DNA from: CAZKBP01 sp964551015
GTDB taxonomy: Bacteria; Bacteroidota; Bacteroidia; Cytophagales; Microscillaceae
NCBI GenBank assembly: GCA_964551015.1
Contig: CAZKBP010000020.1
Coordinates: 39,612-103,611 of the forward strand
Length of the DNA: 64,000 nt
Direction of reading: 5' to 3'
A program made the position numbers and the translations under genes. The notes under the pieces are model-generated. The model had not been told where the DNA came from and did not search any database. It worked only from the letters and a program-made list of their open reading frames with translations. Positions 15,508 through 25,709 of the stretch are shown one piece after another; position 1 is the first letter of the stretch, and each line of letters begins with the position of its first letter.

Positions 15508-18267
15508 ATGGCGAAAACTGTATATAAAGAAAACACTTATAGAAACCACAAGAAAAATGAGCAATCCGTCAGCGAGCGCGTAGGGAAAGTTCTCTGGCAA
15601 GATCAACGATTTCAATTCGTATTAGGGATTTTTTTATTGATTGTTTCTTTTGCTTTGTTAGTTGCTTTCTTGTCCTATTTTTTCACAGGAAAGGCAGACC
15701 AAAGCGTGGTGGAAGCCATTCTCAGTACCAGCCTTGAAAGCAGTGGAGCCGAAGTCCAAAACTGGCTAGGATTGAGTGGCGCCGTGCTGGCTCACGTATT
15801 GATTTTCAAGTGGTTTGGGATTTCCTCATTCGTATTAGTTCCCCTTACTTTTTTGCTGGGCTGGCGTTTAGCCTTCAAAACCGAGCTATTTCCCATTCAA
15901 CACGGTTTACAGCTTTCGGCTTTTGTTATTTTTTGGGTTAGCTTGTTATTTGGAGTGCTCTTTGAGCGAAGCGAACACGTTGGTTTTTGGGCGGGCGGCT
16001 TGGGTTATTATTCGGCTCATTTCCTCTCCAGTCTATTTGGTATTTTTACGATTCCATTGGTTCTCTTTGCTTTGGGGGTTTTTATTATTTACTTCTTTCA
16101 GGTTTCTACGACCATTTCCACAGAAAATCCCGTGATTTCTTCTATTTTTAATGGCCTCAAGGATGCACAAGATCGATTTGGAGGAATCAAATTCAAGGAA
16201 AAGGAAACCGCAAGTGCTTCGTCCTCTGCCAAAACCCACAAAACCAAAGTTTCTAATCCCTCTAAAAAATCTACTTCAGTTAGGGATGATTTTTCTAAGG
16301 ACATTGTCTTAGAAATTAATGATGATCCTTTCTTTGATGAAGACGAAGAGATGACCGATAAAGCACGTGCCTTCAAAACTCAACCTCCTAAGGGAAAAAC
16401 CAAGAGCACGGCTGGCAAACCGAAGAAAGAAAGGGATTTAAGCAAATTAGAGTTAGAAATTGACCCTTCCACCCCACTCGAGGAGTCAAAATCAGCAGAA
16501 GCACAGAAAAACGCCTCCTTGTCCAACACCTCAGAACCTTCTGAGCAAAAGACGAGTAAGCAAGCCGAAATAGATTTCGAGCTAGAACAAAAACTGGCCA
16601 GTGACCTTCCTGATAGTGAGGGTGCTACGAGCCAATCCAAAGGTACAGAACAACCGCTTTTTACGACCAATCCTTCCAGTAATCCAGGAGGAGAATTTAT
16701 TGATCCAGCCACCGAAAGCGTCGTGGGAGAAGGCACTCTCAAGCCTCCTTCCGACCCAGGACTCTTTGATCCGACCCAAGAACTAAGTCGCTACGTGCGT
16801 CCTAACCCTGAGCTATTGGATGAAGCTCCCAGTAGCAAAAGACAAGTATCTAACGAAGAGCTAGAAGCAAATAAAGATAAAATTGTAGAAACCCTGAGCA
16901 ACTACGGGATTGGTATCTCCCAAATTAAAGCTACGATCGGACCCACGGTTACACTCTACGAAATCATTCCCGAGGCAGGCGTGCGCATTTCTAAAATTAA
17001 AAATCTAGAAGATGATATTGCTTTGAGTTTAGCGGCGCTGGGCATTCGGATCATTGCCCCCATTCCTGGTAAAGGAACCATTGGAATTGAAGTGCCCAAC
17101 AAAAAGCGGGAGTTTGTCTCCATGCGCTCCGTACTAGAATCGGATCGCTTTCAAAAAACAGACAAAACCCTACCACTTATTTTAGGAAAATCAGTCAACA
17201 ACGAGGTGGTAATTGCTGATTTAGCCAAAATGCCTCACTTGCTAATCGCCGGAGCCACCGGACAAGGTAAATCAGTGGGTTTGAATGTGTTCTTGACTTC
17301 TCTGATTTACAAGAAACACCCTGCGGAGCTTAAATTCGTGCTGATTGACCCCAAAAAGGTAGAATTGACGCTCTTTAACAAAATAGAAAAGCACTTCTTA
17401 GCCAAGCTTCCTGATGAAGAGGAGCCCATTATCACCGATACGAATGAAGTGATTAATACCCTCAATTCACTCTGCCGCGAGATGGATAATCGCTACAATA
17501 TGCTCAAAGAAGCCGCTTGCCGGAATATCAAAGAGTATAATAAGAAGTTTTTAAACAGAAAATTAAATCCAAAAAGAGGACATAAATTCCTCCCTTATAT
17601 TATCCTAGTCATTGACGAGTTGGCTGACCTGATGATGGTGGCGGGCAAAGAAGTCGAGCAACCCATTGCTCGCTTAGCACAATTAGCGCGTGCCATTGGT
17701 ATTCACTTGATCGTGGCTACCCAAAGACCTTCTGTCAATGTGATTACGGGTATTATCAAAGCCAATTTCCCCGCTCGCCTCTCCTTCAAAGTTACCTCTA
17801 AGGTAGACTCTCGTACCATTTTAGACGCAGGTGGTGCGGAGCAATTAGTGGGGATGGGAGATTTGCTTTTCTCGATGGGCTCGGAGATGATCCGTTTGCA
17901 AGGGCCTTTCGTAGATACTCACGAAGTAGAAAGAGTTTGCGATTATATCAATGTACAGCCTTCTTTTCCCCAAGCCTACGAGCTACCTGAAATTGAGACG
18001 AGTTCGGGAGGCGGTATAGACGGAGATGACGAATTTGAGAGAGACGCTCTCTTTGAAGAAGCCGCGCGGATCATCGTGATGCATCAGCAAGGAAGTACCT
18101 CCCTTCTTCAGCGAAGACTCAAACTCGGCTACAATCGCGCCGGAAGATTGATCGATCAGTTGGAGAAAGTAGGAATCGTGGGGCCATTCGAGGGAAGTAA
18201 AGCCCGAGAAGTGCTGATTCCAGATGAGTATTCGCTGGAAAGATTACTGACTAGTTTGGATAAATAA
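15508..18267 (+). CDS. ftsK: DNA translocase FtsK/SpoIIIE
   Basis: This septum-located motor pumps DNA and helps resolve chromosome dimers at division. Of 919 residues, about 30-200 hold the membrane segments, about 230-440 are a low-complexity acidic and Ser/Lys-rich linker, about 445-830 are the motor, and about 850-915 are the winged-helix gamma domain (LFEEAARIIVMHQQGSTSLL). Walker A is GATGQGKS at 582-589, Walker B is ILVIDELADLMM, and ATQRPSVNVITG follows. It heads a probable operon with the two genes after it (17 bp and 28 bp gaps). Confidence 0.95.
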   Translation: MAKTVYKENTYRNHKKNEQSVSERVGKVLWQDQRFQFVLGIFLLIVSFALLVAFLSYFFTGKADQSVVEAILSTSLESSGAEVQNWLGLSGAVLAHVLIFKWFGISSFVLVPLTFLLGWRLAFKTELFPIQHGLQLSAFVIFWVSLLFGVLFERSEHVGFWAGGLGYYSAHFLSSLFGIFTIPLVLFALGVFIIYFFQVSTTISTENPVISSIFNGLKDAQDRFGGIKFKEKETASASSSAKTHKTKVSNPSKKSTSVRDDFSKDIVLEINDDPFFDEDEEMTDKARAFKTQPPKGKTKSTAGKPKKERDLSKLELEIDPSTPLEESKSAEAQKNASLSNTSEPSEQKTSKQAEIDFELEQKLASDLPDSEGATSQSKGTEQPLFTTNPSSNPGGEFIDPATESVVGEGTLKPPSDPGLFDPTQELSRYVRPNPELLDEAPSSKRQVSNEELEANKDKIVETLSNYGIGISQIKATIGPTVTLYEIIPEAGVRISKIKNLEDDIALSLAALGIRIIAPIPGKGTIGIEVPNKKREFVSMRSVLESDRFQKTDKTLPLILGKSVNNEVVIADLAKMPHLLIAGATGQGKSVGLNVFLTSLIYKKHPAELKFVLIDPKKVELTLFNKIEKHFLAKLPDEEEPIITDTNEVINTLNSLCREMDNRYNMLKEAACRNIKEYNKKFLNRKLNPKRGHKFLPYIILVIDELADLMMVAGKEVEQPIARLAQLARAIGIHLIVATQRPSVNVITGIIKANFPARLSFKVTSKVDSRTILDAGGAEQLVGMGDLLFSMGSEMIRLQGPFVDTHEVERVCDYINVQPSFPQAYELPEIETSSGGGIDGDDEFERDALFEEAARIIVMHQQGSTSLLQRRLKLGYNRAGRLIDQLEKVGIVGPFEGSKAREVLIPDEYSLERLLTSLDK

Positions 18268-18283
18268 CTTATACCCTCTTACT

Positions 18284-18859
18284 ATGCATCAGAATTATTT
18301 AGAAAGTATACACAAGCAGTTCCAATTTGCTAAATCCTTGGGAGATAAAACCTTCACGCAACTGCCTGATGAAGGACTTTTCTGGCAAAACCATCCAGAA
18401 AACAATAGCATTGCTGTAATCGTCAAGCACTTATGGGGAAATATGCTTTCTCGCTGGACAGATTTCCTGAGTTCAGATGGTGAGAAAGAATGGAGAGATC
18501 GCGACGCTGAATTTGAAGCAGATATTCAAAACCGAGAAGAATTGATCGAGAAGTGGGAAGCGGGTTGGGCGTGCTTATTTCAGGCTTTAGATAGTTTAAA
18601 TCCCGAAGATTTGACCAAGATTATTTACATCCGTAACATTGGTCATACCGTGGTGGAAGCCATTAATCGGCAATTAGCACACTATTCCTACCATACAGGG
18701 CAAATTGTGATGCTAGGCAAAATGTTTCGTGGGCAGGATTGGCAAAGCCTAAGTGTGGCCAAAGGAGCATCCAAGCAATATAACGCATCAAAATTTAGCC
18801 AGCCCAAGCACCGAGGGCATTTTACTGACGAATACCTACCCAAAAATAAAGAGTCATAA
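18284..18859 (+). CDS. DUF1572 protein, DinB-like four-helix bundle
   Basis: A 191-residue protein of the DUF1572 group within the DinB/YfiT fold. It has NSIAVIVKHLWGNMLSRWTDFL, and the second conserved His block RQLAHYSYHTGQIVMLGKMF; the three His expected for metal binding are in the first segment and the HYSYH stretch. Such proteins are often thiol-dependent transferases, but no substrate is known for this group. It lies 17 bp after ftsK and 28 bp before the PLP-enzyme gene. Confidence 0.85.
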   Translation: MHQNYLESIHKQFQFAKSLGDKTFTQLPDEGLFWQNHPENNSIAVIVKHLWGNMLSRWTDFLSSDGEKEWRDRDAEFEADIQNREELIEKWEAGWACLFQALDSLNPEDLTKIIYIRNIGHTVVEAINRQLAHYSYHTGQIVMLGKMFRGQDWQSLSVAKGASKQYNASKFSQPKHRGHFTDEYLPKNKES

Positions 18860-18887
18860 GCTTTTCATCCCAAACGCTTCATCAAAA

Positions 18888-20000
18888 ATGCATTGGTACC
18901 AAATTGCCGAAGAAGCACAGATTGATTCACCTTCTCTGCTTTTTTATAAGGATAGAATCGCCACTAATATTCAAAAAATGATCGCTCGGGTGAGCAGTCC
19001 GGCACAACTCATTCCTCACGTTAAAACTAATAAAAGCCCTCAGGTCGTAAAAATGATGCTAGATGCGGGCACTCAACGCTTCAAATGCGCTACCATCGCG
19101 GAGGCAGAAATGGTGGCGATGGTCGGGGGAACATATATTCTCATCGCGCATCAGCTAGTAGGTCCCAAGCTAGAACGCTTATGGAAATTACGCCAAAAAT
19201 ATCCTCAGGTAGCATTTGGCTCTCTGATAGACAGTTATGAGGCGGCAGATCAGCATCAAAGTTTTTTTGAGAATAAAAAAGAAGAAGCACACGTTTTCCT
19301 AGATATTGACAACGGAATGCATCGTTCTGGTTATGCCTTAGAAAATGACGTGTTTTCTCTGTATCGTTATATAGAGGAGCAGTCCCATCTTCGGTTGGGA
19401 GGTCTGCATGTTTACGACGGACATCATCGCCACGCTGATTTTCAAGAAAGAAAAAAAAACATCGAGCAAGATTTTAGTGGCGTCAGGAGCTTACTCGAGC
19501 AAATTCAGCAACATCAGCTAAACGAACCCATCTTAGTCGTAGGAGGCACCCCAAGTTTTAGTAGCCACGCCCATCAAGAAAAAGTGTACTGCAGTCCGGG
19601 TACGAGTGTGCTCTGGGACTGGGGCTATGGAGATCGCTTGCAGGAACAAGACTATGACTATGCGGCTTTGGTCTTAACACGGGTAATCTCTAAGCCAAGG
19701 CTAGGAATTGTTACTCTTGATTTAGGTCATAAAGCCATTGCCGCTGAGAATCCGATGGAGCAACGCATCCGCTTTCTCAACCTCTCTGATTATGAACTCG
19801 TGAGTCAAAGTGAAGAGCATGGCGTTTTACAGGTGAGTGAAGCAACTTGGAAGCAAATCAAGCTAGGGCAGGTTTTGTATGGTGTTCCTTTCCACGTTTG
19901 CCCCACGGTAAATCTCTACGACGAAGCCATCGTGGTTGCCTCACATCAGTGGATAGATACTTGGCCGATTTTAGGTAGGAAAAGGCGCATTACGGTTTAA
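18888..20000 (+). CDS. D-threonine aldolase / D-serine dehydratase-like PLP enzyme
   Basis: A 370-residue fold-type III PLP enzyme. The frame is open from 18753, but the ATG at 18888 (MHWYQIAEE) is the first that does not run into the upstream gene. An alanine-racemase-like barrel begins near residue 20, with the PLP lysine in HVKTNKS. The C-terminal domain has the metal-site signature FHVCPTVNLYDEAIV seen in D-serine dehydratases and D-threonine aldolases. The probable reaction is metal-dependent cleavage of a D-3-hydroxyamino acid. It is likely co-transcribed with ftsK. Confidence 0.88.
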   Translation: MHWYQIAEEAQIDSPSLLFYKDRIATNIQKMIARVSSPAQLIPHVKTNKSPQVVKMMLDAGTQRFKCATIAEAEMVAMVGGTYILIAHQLVGPKLERLWKLRQKYPQVAFGSLIDSYEAADQHQSFFENKKEEAHVFLDIDNGMHRSGYALENDVFSLYRYIEEQSHLRLGGLHVYDGHHRHADFQERKKNIEQDFSGVRSLLEQIQQHQLNEPILVVGGTPSFSSHAHQEKVYCSPGTSVLWDWGYGDRLQEQDYDYAALVLTRVISKPRLGIVTLDLGHKAIAAENPMEQRIRFLNLSDYELVSQSEEHGVLQVSEATWKQIKLGQVLYGVPFHVCPTVNLYDEAIVVASHQWIDTWPILGRKRRITV

Positions 20001-20024
20001 CCTCCTTCCTTTTTCTGCTTTCCT

Positions 20025-22397
20025 CTACTCATCTCTGAGATAATCTACTGGGTTGAGGCGAGCCGTTTTGAACAGCTTGAAACCAACGGTTAAGGCAGCC
20101 ACTATTATCACCAAAGAAATGGGTAATAGGAAAATATACCAACGCAAGGGCATCCGGTAAGCATAAATAGCATCTAAAAGCCAATCTAACTGATAATAAC
20201 AAAGCACCGAGCCAATCAAGGAGGCTAGTAGTAAAAGTTGGATGTAATCTTTGGCCAATAAATAGACCAAGTCTCCTACCGAGGCTCCCAACACTTTGCG
20301 AATACCAATTTCTTTAATTCTTTTCAATACTGTCAATGAAACTAAAGTGTAAAGGCTCAATAATGCAATACTACCAGCTATCAAGGTAAAATAGTTGTTG
20401 AGTTTGAACATAATAGCCTGTAAATTTTTCTCGCTTTGCAGGACTTCATCCTGGTAAAAGCCTTCGTAGGGTTCGTAAGGGGCAATTTTTGACCAAGCTG
20501 CTTCAAGTTCTTGGTTGAGCTGGGTTAAGTCGCTGGCCTTGGCTCTCAAAGCAAGGTATTGGTAATCTTCTTCTGGACTCACTTGTATCAACAAGGGGCG
20601 AATTTTATGAGCAACCATCAGTGAGCCTTCGTGAAAGTCTTTAACGACCCCCTTGACCACAACCCATTTTCCAGCAAGTTGCAGGCGCTTGCCCACAGGC
20701 GTTTGCCAATTCAGGTCTTGCACAAGTTGCTCATTTACCCAAATCCATTTTTGATAAGGCGGGTGGTACTTTTCTGGAAAACGCTCTCCCTGAATGACAC
20801 CCAAACCCATCGTATTCAAATAATTTGCTCCTACTTTTAAAGTGCGAAATTGGAACTCTTCTCCCTGATAAAGAATCGCCGTTTCGGGGCGATCTCTTCC
20901 AATATGGTGGGCAGCACCTGCGACCTGCATTACCTCTGGATGTTGTCTGATCTGATCCTGTAAAGCTTGGAACTGCTTGGCCTCATTTAAGGGCACAACC
21001 AGAATATTCTCTAGATCATAGCCACGATCCAGTGCGGCTTGATATTTTCCATTCTGGTAAAAACTAAAACTAAAGGCCAAATTGTAAACCACTATTCCCA
21101 TCTGGAAGACTAAGAGCACTTTCATCAAGTTATTTACACCGCCGAGCTTACTCTTTCCTTTAAGAATACGAACCGGTTGGAGGGAACTCAAATAAAAAGC
21201 AGGGTAAGCCCCCGCTAAAAGACCCGTAGAAAAAAGCAAAACCAGCAAAAAAACCCAGAGTACAAAATTCTCACTGTAGTGGAGCTTCAAGGAGATAAAA
21301 GGAAAGATGGCATTGTAAGCAGGCAAAAGCAGCTCAGCGATACACATACCTAATAGCAAGGCGATGAGAATGAGTATAAAGTGCTCGATTAAAAACTGCA
21401 GGATTAATTGTTCTCTTCTCCCCCCAGATACTTTGCGTAGGGCAATTTCCTTCAAACGCTTACCAGCGAGGGCAATAGAAGTATTTGTGAAATTAAAACA
21501 AGCCAACAACAAAGTCAAAATGGCAGAAACAGTTAAGCCCCAAATAGCTTCTTTGCTCAAACCAGCGTGAAAAGACGACCTGAAGAGATGATGTTCTTGA
21601 CTCGCCATCGAGAGCAGAGAAGAGAGGTAAAACTCTTTCAGTTTTAGATCTGGGTTATTTTCTTGTTGTATTCCAATGTATTGATTCACTGCTCGTTGTA
21701 CCTGCTCACCTCGGGTAGCAGGCTTCATTTTGATAAAAGTACCACTGACCCATTGTTCCCAATCTTGTGAAGAAATATGGTGAATGCTCTGATAATCTTC
21801 TAGGGTAACTAACACCTCAAAATGTAGACTTGAATTCTTGGGTACATCCTGAAAAATTCCTCCAACTTGAAATGAATAAGGCTCGCCATCAATAACAACT
21901 TGTAAACTCCGCCCAAGCGGGTCGGTCTTAGCAAAGAATTTTTTGACAGCGGTTTCGCTTAAAAAAATTTGATTTTGCTTTCTAAAATTTTCCTTGCTTC
22001 CATACGTGAGTGGGAAGTTAAAAAAATCCAAAAAATTCTTATCCGCGAAAATGAAGCGCTCTTGAAAGAAACTGTCCTCTATTTTTATCCCAGCATGGCG
22101 AAAAACAACACGACAGGAAGCTTGCACTTCGCTCGTTGTTTCTTGTAAGGCGGGGCCTAAGGGTAATGGCGTGATACTCACTCCCTCTTTGCGGCCTTTG
22201 ATTTCTCGCATGCCGTTGATTTTCCAAATCTGCTCAGCATCTTGATGGAAAGCATTAAAATCTTGTTCAAAACGATAATTCAGAAAGGCTAAGATGCAAG
22301 TGGCAATCCCAAGGGCTAAGCCTATGACATTTACTAAAAAATAGAACGGATTTTTTCTTAAATTTCGGAATGCGATAATCAGATAACTTTTATACAT
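20025..22397 (-). CDS. MacB/FtsX-type ABC transporter permease
   Basis: A 790-residue inner-membrane protein with the double-FtsX layout common in Bacteroidota: N-terminal membrane segment after FRNLRKNPFYFLVNV, a periplasmic MacB-like domain (about 45-270), three membrane helices with FNFTNTSIALAGKRLKEIALRKVSGG (about 290-400), a second periplasmic domain, and a final FtsX block with LKRIKEIGIRKVLGAS. Proteins of this kind pair with a separate ATPase and act on envelope lipids or peptides by a mechanotransmission mechanism. No ATPase gene is adjacent, so it is an orphan permease here. Confidence 0.9.
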   Translation of the reverse strand: MYKSYLIIAFRNLRKNPFYFLVNVIGLALGIATCILAFLNYRFEQDFNAFHQDAEQIWKINGMREIKGRKEGVSITPLPLGPALQETTSEVQASCRVVFRHAGIKIEDSFFQERFIFADKNFLDFFNFPLTYGSKENFRKQNQIFLSETAVKKFFAKTDPLGRSLQVVIDGEPYSFQVGGIFQDVPKNSSLHFEVLVTLEDYQSIHHISSQDWEQWVSGTFIKMKPATRGEQVQRAVNQYIGIQQENNPDLKLKEFYLSSLLSMASQEHHLFRSSFHAGLSKEAIWGLTVSAILTLLLACFNFTNTSIALAGKRLKEIALRKVSGGRREQLILQFLIEHFILILIALLLGMCIAELLLPAYNAIFPFISLKLHYSENFVLWVFLLVLLFSTGLLAGAYPAFYLSSLQPVRILKGKSKLGGVNNLMKVLLVFQMGIVVYNLAFSFSFYQNGKYQAALDRGYDLENILVVPLNEAKQFQALQDQIRQHPEVMQVAGAAHHIGRDRPETAILYQGEEFQFRTLKVGANYLNTMGLGVIQGERFPEKYHPPYQKWIWVNEQLVQDLNWQTPVGKRLQLAGKWVVVKGVVKDFHEGSLMVAHKIRPLLIQVSPEEDYQYLALRAKASDLTQLNQELEAAWSKIAPYEPYEGFYQDEVLQSEKNLQAIMFKLNNYFTLIAGSIALLSLYTLVSLTVLKRIKEIGIRKVLGASVGDLVYLLAKDYIQLLLLASLIGSVLCYYQLDWLLDAIYAYRMPLRWYIFLLPISLVIIVAALTVGFKLFKTARLNPVDYLRDE

Positions 22398-22619
22398 TTA
22401 CGTCTAGTTTCAAGAGAAGAAGATAATACCATTCTTTGTTGATAAGCCTATTCGCAAATGCCATTCCTCAATATAAAATCTTATTAACCAACCATTTACA
22501 AGATAAACGTAGAGGTAACCTGTATCAATACTTAACAGTAAGGTGTGCGTATTCGTACAGTTATTACCACACAAGAAAACCATCCCAAGCTAACTCGGTA
22601 AATCTAAATTCGAGAAAAG

Positions 22620-23150
22620 ATGAATTTGAGAGCAGAAATCTTGCAAGCCTCCTTTCCCGAAGATCTTCCAAAGATTATAAAGTCCGTTGGAGAAGACGCG
22701 CAGTGCTTTGCCGAATTAATTGAAATGCTCTTGGAGAGTCAAAAAGATTATCGCCCTAGCCAAAAAGCACTGAGGCTCTTACTTTATTACACAAAGCACC
22801 ATCCTGAATATTTCGATACGCATCTAGAGAGGATAATTCTCAACCTGAAAAACCCTGTCCGTGATACTGTCAAGAGAAACACCCTGAGGCTCTTGGAAGA
22901 ATTAGAGATTCCCGAAGCGTGGATGGGCGAGGCCGCAAATATATGTTTTGAATTGCTCGAGTCGGCCGATACTGCCATTGCCATCAAAGTATTCGCGATG
23001 ACGGTTTTGTATCATATTTCTTTAAAAGAACCTGATTTACAATCAGAATTAAAAATTATTTTGGAAAATCAAATGCCTTACGGTTCGGCGGGCTTTAAGT
23101 CCAGAGCAAAAAAAATTTTAAAAGCAATAGCGAAAAATCAGCCCGGATAA
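22620..23150 (+). CDS. HEAT/ARM-like helical repeat protein
   Basis: A 176-residue all-helical soluble protein. Repeating helix pairs of about 35-40 residues are visible (QKALRLLLYYTKHHPEYF, ILNLKNPVRDTVKRNTLRLLEEL, IAIKVFAMTVLYHISLKEPDL), as in HEAT-like repeats. Function is unknown; such proteins usually bind another protein. It is divergent from the FtsX permease (222 bp apart) and convergent with the thioredoxin-like gene. Confidence 0.65.
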   Translation: MNLRAEILQASFPEDLPKIIKSVGEDAQCFAELIEMLLESQKDYRPSQKALRLLLYYTKHHPEYFDTHLERIILNLKNPVRDTVKRNTLRLLEELEIPEAWMGEAANICFELLESADTAIAIKVFAMTVLYHISLKEPDLQSELKIILENQMPYGSAGFKSRAKKILKAIAKNQPG

Positions 23151-23170
23151 AAATGTATTCAATTGTTTTC

Positions 23171-23200
23171 AAAAAAAACCACTCCTCATCGTAGGAGTGG
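23171..23200 (-). terminator. Intrinsic terminator of the thioredoxin-like gene
   Basis: On the minus strand the perfect 8-bp stem CCACTCCT / AGGAGTGG with a 6-nt loop (23179-23200) is followed by T8. There is no T tract on the plus side, so it serves the leftward gene. Confidence 0.8.
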
Positions 23201-23232
23201 CAAAAAATGGGCTGGCACAGACGTTTCTTTGC

Positions 23233-23850
23233 TCATTTCCAAGATTGTATCTTTTCTAAAAACTCCTTCTGGAGAGCTTGGCCCTTATCCTTGGCGTACC
23301 ATTTATGCACTTGCTCAGAAAATTCTTTGTAATCTCCTCCTGATTTTTTGAAATCCATCACCATTTGTTGTACTTCCGCCGGTCTTGGACCCCATGTTCC
23401 TAGCTCCTCGAAGGTATTAGCCTGAAGTACAATCAGTTTAGGAATAGAGCGGCCTCCGTTGGTCAGGTAAGCGTCCATCACTTCCAGGTTTTCATCCCTG
23501 AGCAAGAAGCGAATCTCGATTTTAGGATTTAAGGCTGCAAATTTTACCAAAAAGGGAATATTCTGGGCAGCATCTCCACACCAACCCTCTGTCAGTATGA
23601 GCCAAATCTGTGGATTATCGATTTGCTCAATGGCTTCCTTCAAATCTTCACGGATTTGCGTCGTTTTATCCCAGCGTCGCATGCGTTGTACATTCATCTT
23701 GGTGTAATGAGTCAAGCTTTCACTTTGCTCAGATCCGGTAGATTTTCCTTCCGCCAGAAGCGCATCGATTAATTGACGATAAGTTTCATAGTCTAAACTT
23801 TTGTCTATATGTGCTTGGGTAATCACAGATTTCTCTTGAAATGTGTCCAT
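23233..23850 (-). CDS. Thioredoxin-fold protein with WCGD motif
   Basis: A 205-residue cytosolic protein. After a helical N-terminal 80 residues it has a thioredoxin-like core: LILTEGWCGDAAQ (C91, only one Cys in the motif), EIRFLLRDENLEVMDAY, and the cis-Pro segment RSIPKLIVL. With a single Cys it may act as a monothiol or non-redox thioredoxin-fold protein rather than a classical dithiol reductant. Related proteins are widespread in Bacteroidota without an assigned role. Confidence 0.8.
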   Translation of the reverse strand: MDTFQEKSVITQAHIDKSLDYETYRQLIDALLAEGKSTGSEQSESLTHYTKMNVQRMRRWDKTTQIREDLKEAIEQIDNPQIWLILTEGWCGDAAQNIPFLVKFAALNPKIEIRFLLRDENLEVMDAYLTNGGRSIPKLIVLQANTFEELGTWGPRPAEVQQMVMDFKKSGGDYKEFSEQVHKWYAKDKGQALQKEFLEKIQSWK

Positions 23851-24007
23851 AGTTTTCTCTTTTATTGTAATTTTTAAAGTTACATATAAATAACCATCAT
23901 TCCCTTAAAAAGATTCATTTTGAGCGAAAATAATTCGTATCACTCTTACTAACAATCAACTAAGTTGTCAGAAAAAAGGAAGTTTTGAAAAAGAAGGGTA
24001 AAATCTC

Positions 24008-24033
24008 AGCGACTCACCTTGATCTGAGTCGCT
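24008..24033 (-). terminator. Probable terminator of lpdA
   Basis: A 9-bp perfect stem AGCGACTCA / TGAGTCGCT with an 8-nt loop lies 24 bp beyond the lpdA stop. On the minus strand it is followed by GAGATTTT, a modest T tract. Confidence 0.7.
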
Positions 24034-24057
24034 AAGTAACAGTTGTTTATGTTGGTT

Positions 24058-25452
24058 TTAAAGGTGAATAACCTCTTCGTAGGCCGCCGCTGCTGCTTCC
24101 ATGATAGCTTCGGACATCGTGGGGTGTGGGTGTACAGATTTGATAATTTCGTGCCCAGTTGTTTCGAGTTTGCGAGCCGCTACGGCCTCGGCAATCATCT
24201 CGGTTACATTCGCTCCGATCATATGTGCGCCCAGCCATTCTCCGTATTTGGCATCGAAAATTACTTTCACAAAACCATCTTTGGCACCAGCCGCACTGGC
24301 TTTGCCCGAGGCAGAGAAAGGAAATTTCCCAACCTTTATGTCATAACCTGCTTCCTTGGCGGCTTTTTCGGTGTAGCCCACCGAGGCAATTTCTGGCTGG
24401 CAATAAGTACAACCGGGAAGATTATTGTAATCCAATGGTTCGGGAGACAAACCTGCGATTTTCTCCACGCAGATGATTCCCTCCGCAGAGGCAACGTGGG
24501 CGAGAGCAGGCCCTTTGGTAATATCTCCAATCGCGTAGATTCCGTCTACATTGGTACGATAGAATTCATCTACGGTCACTTTGCCCTTCTCGGTTTTGAT
24601 GCCTACTTCTTCCAGCCCGATTCCCTCTAGATTAGTAGCCACGCCCACGGCCGAGAGTACGACGTCACACTCCTCTACTTTTTCGCCCTTGGCCGTTTTG
24701 ATATGTACCTTACATTTTTTGCCAGACGTATCTACCGAAGTCACCTCGGCACTAGTCATGATATTGACCCCTGCTTTTTTGTAGATACGCTCTAGTTGTT
24801 TGGAGATTTCTTCATCTTCATTGGGTACGATGTTGGGCAAAAACTCCACGATCGTAACCTTGGTGCCGATTGCGTTATAGAAATAAGCAAACTCCACTCC
24901 GATGGCTCCCGAACCTACTACGATCATAGATTCAGGCTGTTTGTCCATCACCATGGCTTTGCGATACTCGATGACTTTCTCACCATCGATCTTGAGATTG
25001 GGTAGTTCGCGGGCACGCCCTCCGGTAGCGATGATAATATGTTTGGGTTCATACACGGTGGTTTCTCCCTTTTCATTTTTGACTTCTACTTTTTTACCAG
25101 GGAGTACTTTGCCGTGTCCGGTTAGGTGGTCTATTTTATTTTTACGAAATAGGAACTGGATTCCTTTACTCATTCCTTGGGCTACATCGCGACTGCGCTT
25201 GACCATACTAGTAAAGTCTACTTTGGCATCTTTGACCTCGATTCCATAGTCTTTGGAGTGATTAATATAATCGAAGACTTGTGCACTTTTGAGCAAAGCT
25301 TTGGTAGGAATACAGCCCCAATTCAGACAGATACCTCCTAACTCCTCACGTTCTACTACGCCCACTTTCATTCCTAATTGAGAAGCACGGATTGCCGCTA
25401 CATAGCCTCCTGGACCGCTTCCGATCACTACGATATCATATTTTTCAGCCAT
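24058..25452 (-). CDS. lpdA: Dihydrolipoyl dehydrogenase (E3)
   Basis: A 464-residue flavoprotein that reoxidises lipoyl groups of pyruvate and 2-oxoglutarate dehydrogenase and related complexes. The FAD motif GSGPGGYVAA is at the N-terminus, the redox-active disulfide is in GGICLNWGCIPTK, the NAD motif is VVGSGAIGVEFA, GIYAIGDI follows, and the C-terminal HPHPTMSE holds the catalytic His-Glu. Length is standard. The E1 and E2 genes are not adjacent. The gene has its own terminator and appears monocistronic. Confidence 0.97.
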   Translation of the reverse strand: MAEKYDIVVIGSGPGGYVAAIRASQLGMKVGVVEREELGGICLNWGCIPTKALLKSAQVFDYINHSKDYGIEVKDAKVDFTSMVKRSRDVAQGMSKGIQFLFRKNKIDHLTGHGKVLPGKKVEVKNEKGETTVYEPKHIIIATGGRARELPNLKIDGEKVIEYRKAMVMDKQPESMIVVGSGAIGVEFAYFYNAIGTKVTIVEFLPNIVPNEDEEISKQLERIYKKAGVNIMTSAEVTSVDTSGKKCKVHIKTAKGEKVEECDVVLSAVGVATNLEGIGLEEVGIKTEKGKVTVDEFYRTNVDGIYAIGDITKGPALAHVASAEGIICVEKIAGLSPEPLDYNNLPGCTYCQPEIASVGYTEKAAKEAGYDIKVGKFPFSASGKASAAGAKDGFVKVIFDAKYGEWLGAHMIGANVTEMIAEAVAARKLETTGHEIIKSVHPHPTMSEAIMEAAAAAYEEVIHL

Positions 25453-25709
25453 TTTTTTGTGTTTTTAATTTAGGTTTAATGCTTTGGATGATCCTTATCA
25501 CGGATCAGCTTGATTGGTTTGGAGAGAAAATCTCAGCCAATAAAATTTATACAATTTTTTCTTCTAAAAATAGACATTCTATTTGAAGTTATCTAAAGTT
25601 TAACTGTCAGAGCGAAAATAAACTCTAGACCACTTCTTTGAAAGCTAACAAAATTAAGGTTTTTGTTAAAGGCAAAAAAATCTATCTGCCTATCTGATGA
25701 GAGGACTCG

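Noticed and set aside
22436..22723. 95-residue frame upstream of the HEAT-like gene
   Set aside because: It runs into the HEAT-like gene in another frame and begins in the promoter region; no family match.
24043..24630. 195-residue frame antisense to lpdA
   Set aside because: It lies entirely within lpdA on the opposite strand and has no domain or signal; it is a shadow of the lpdA codons.
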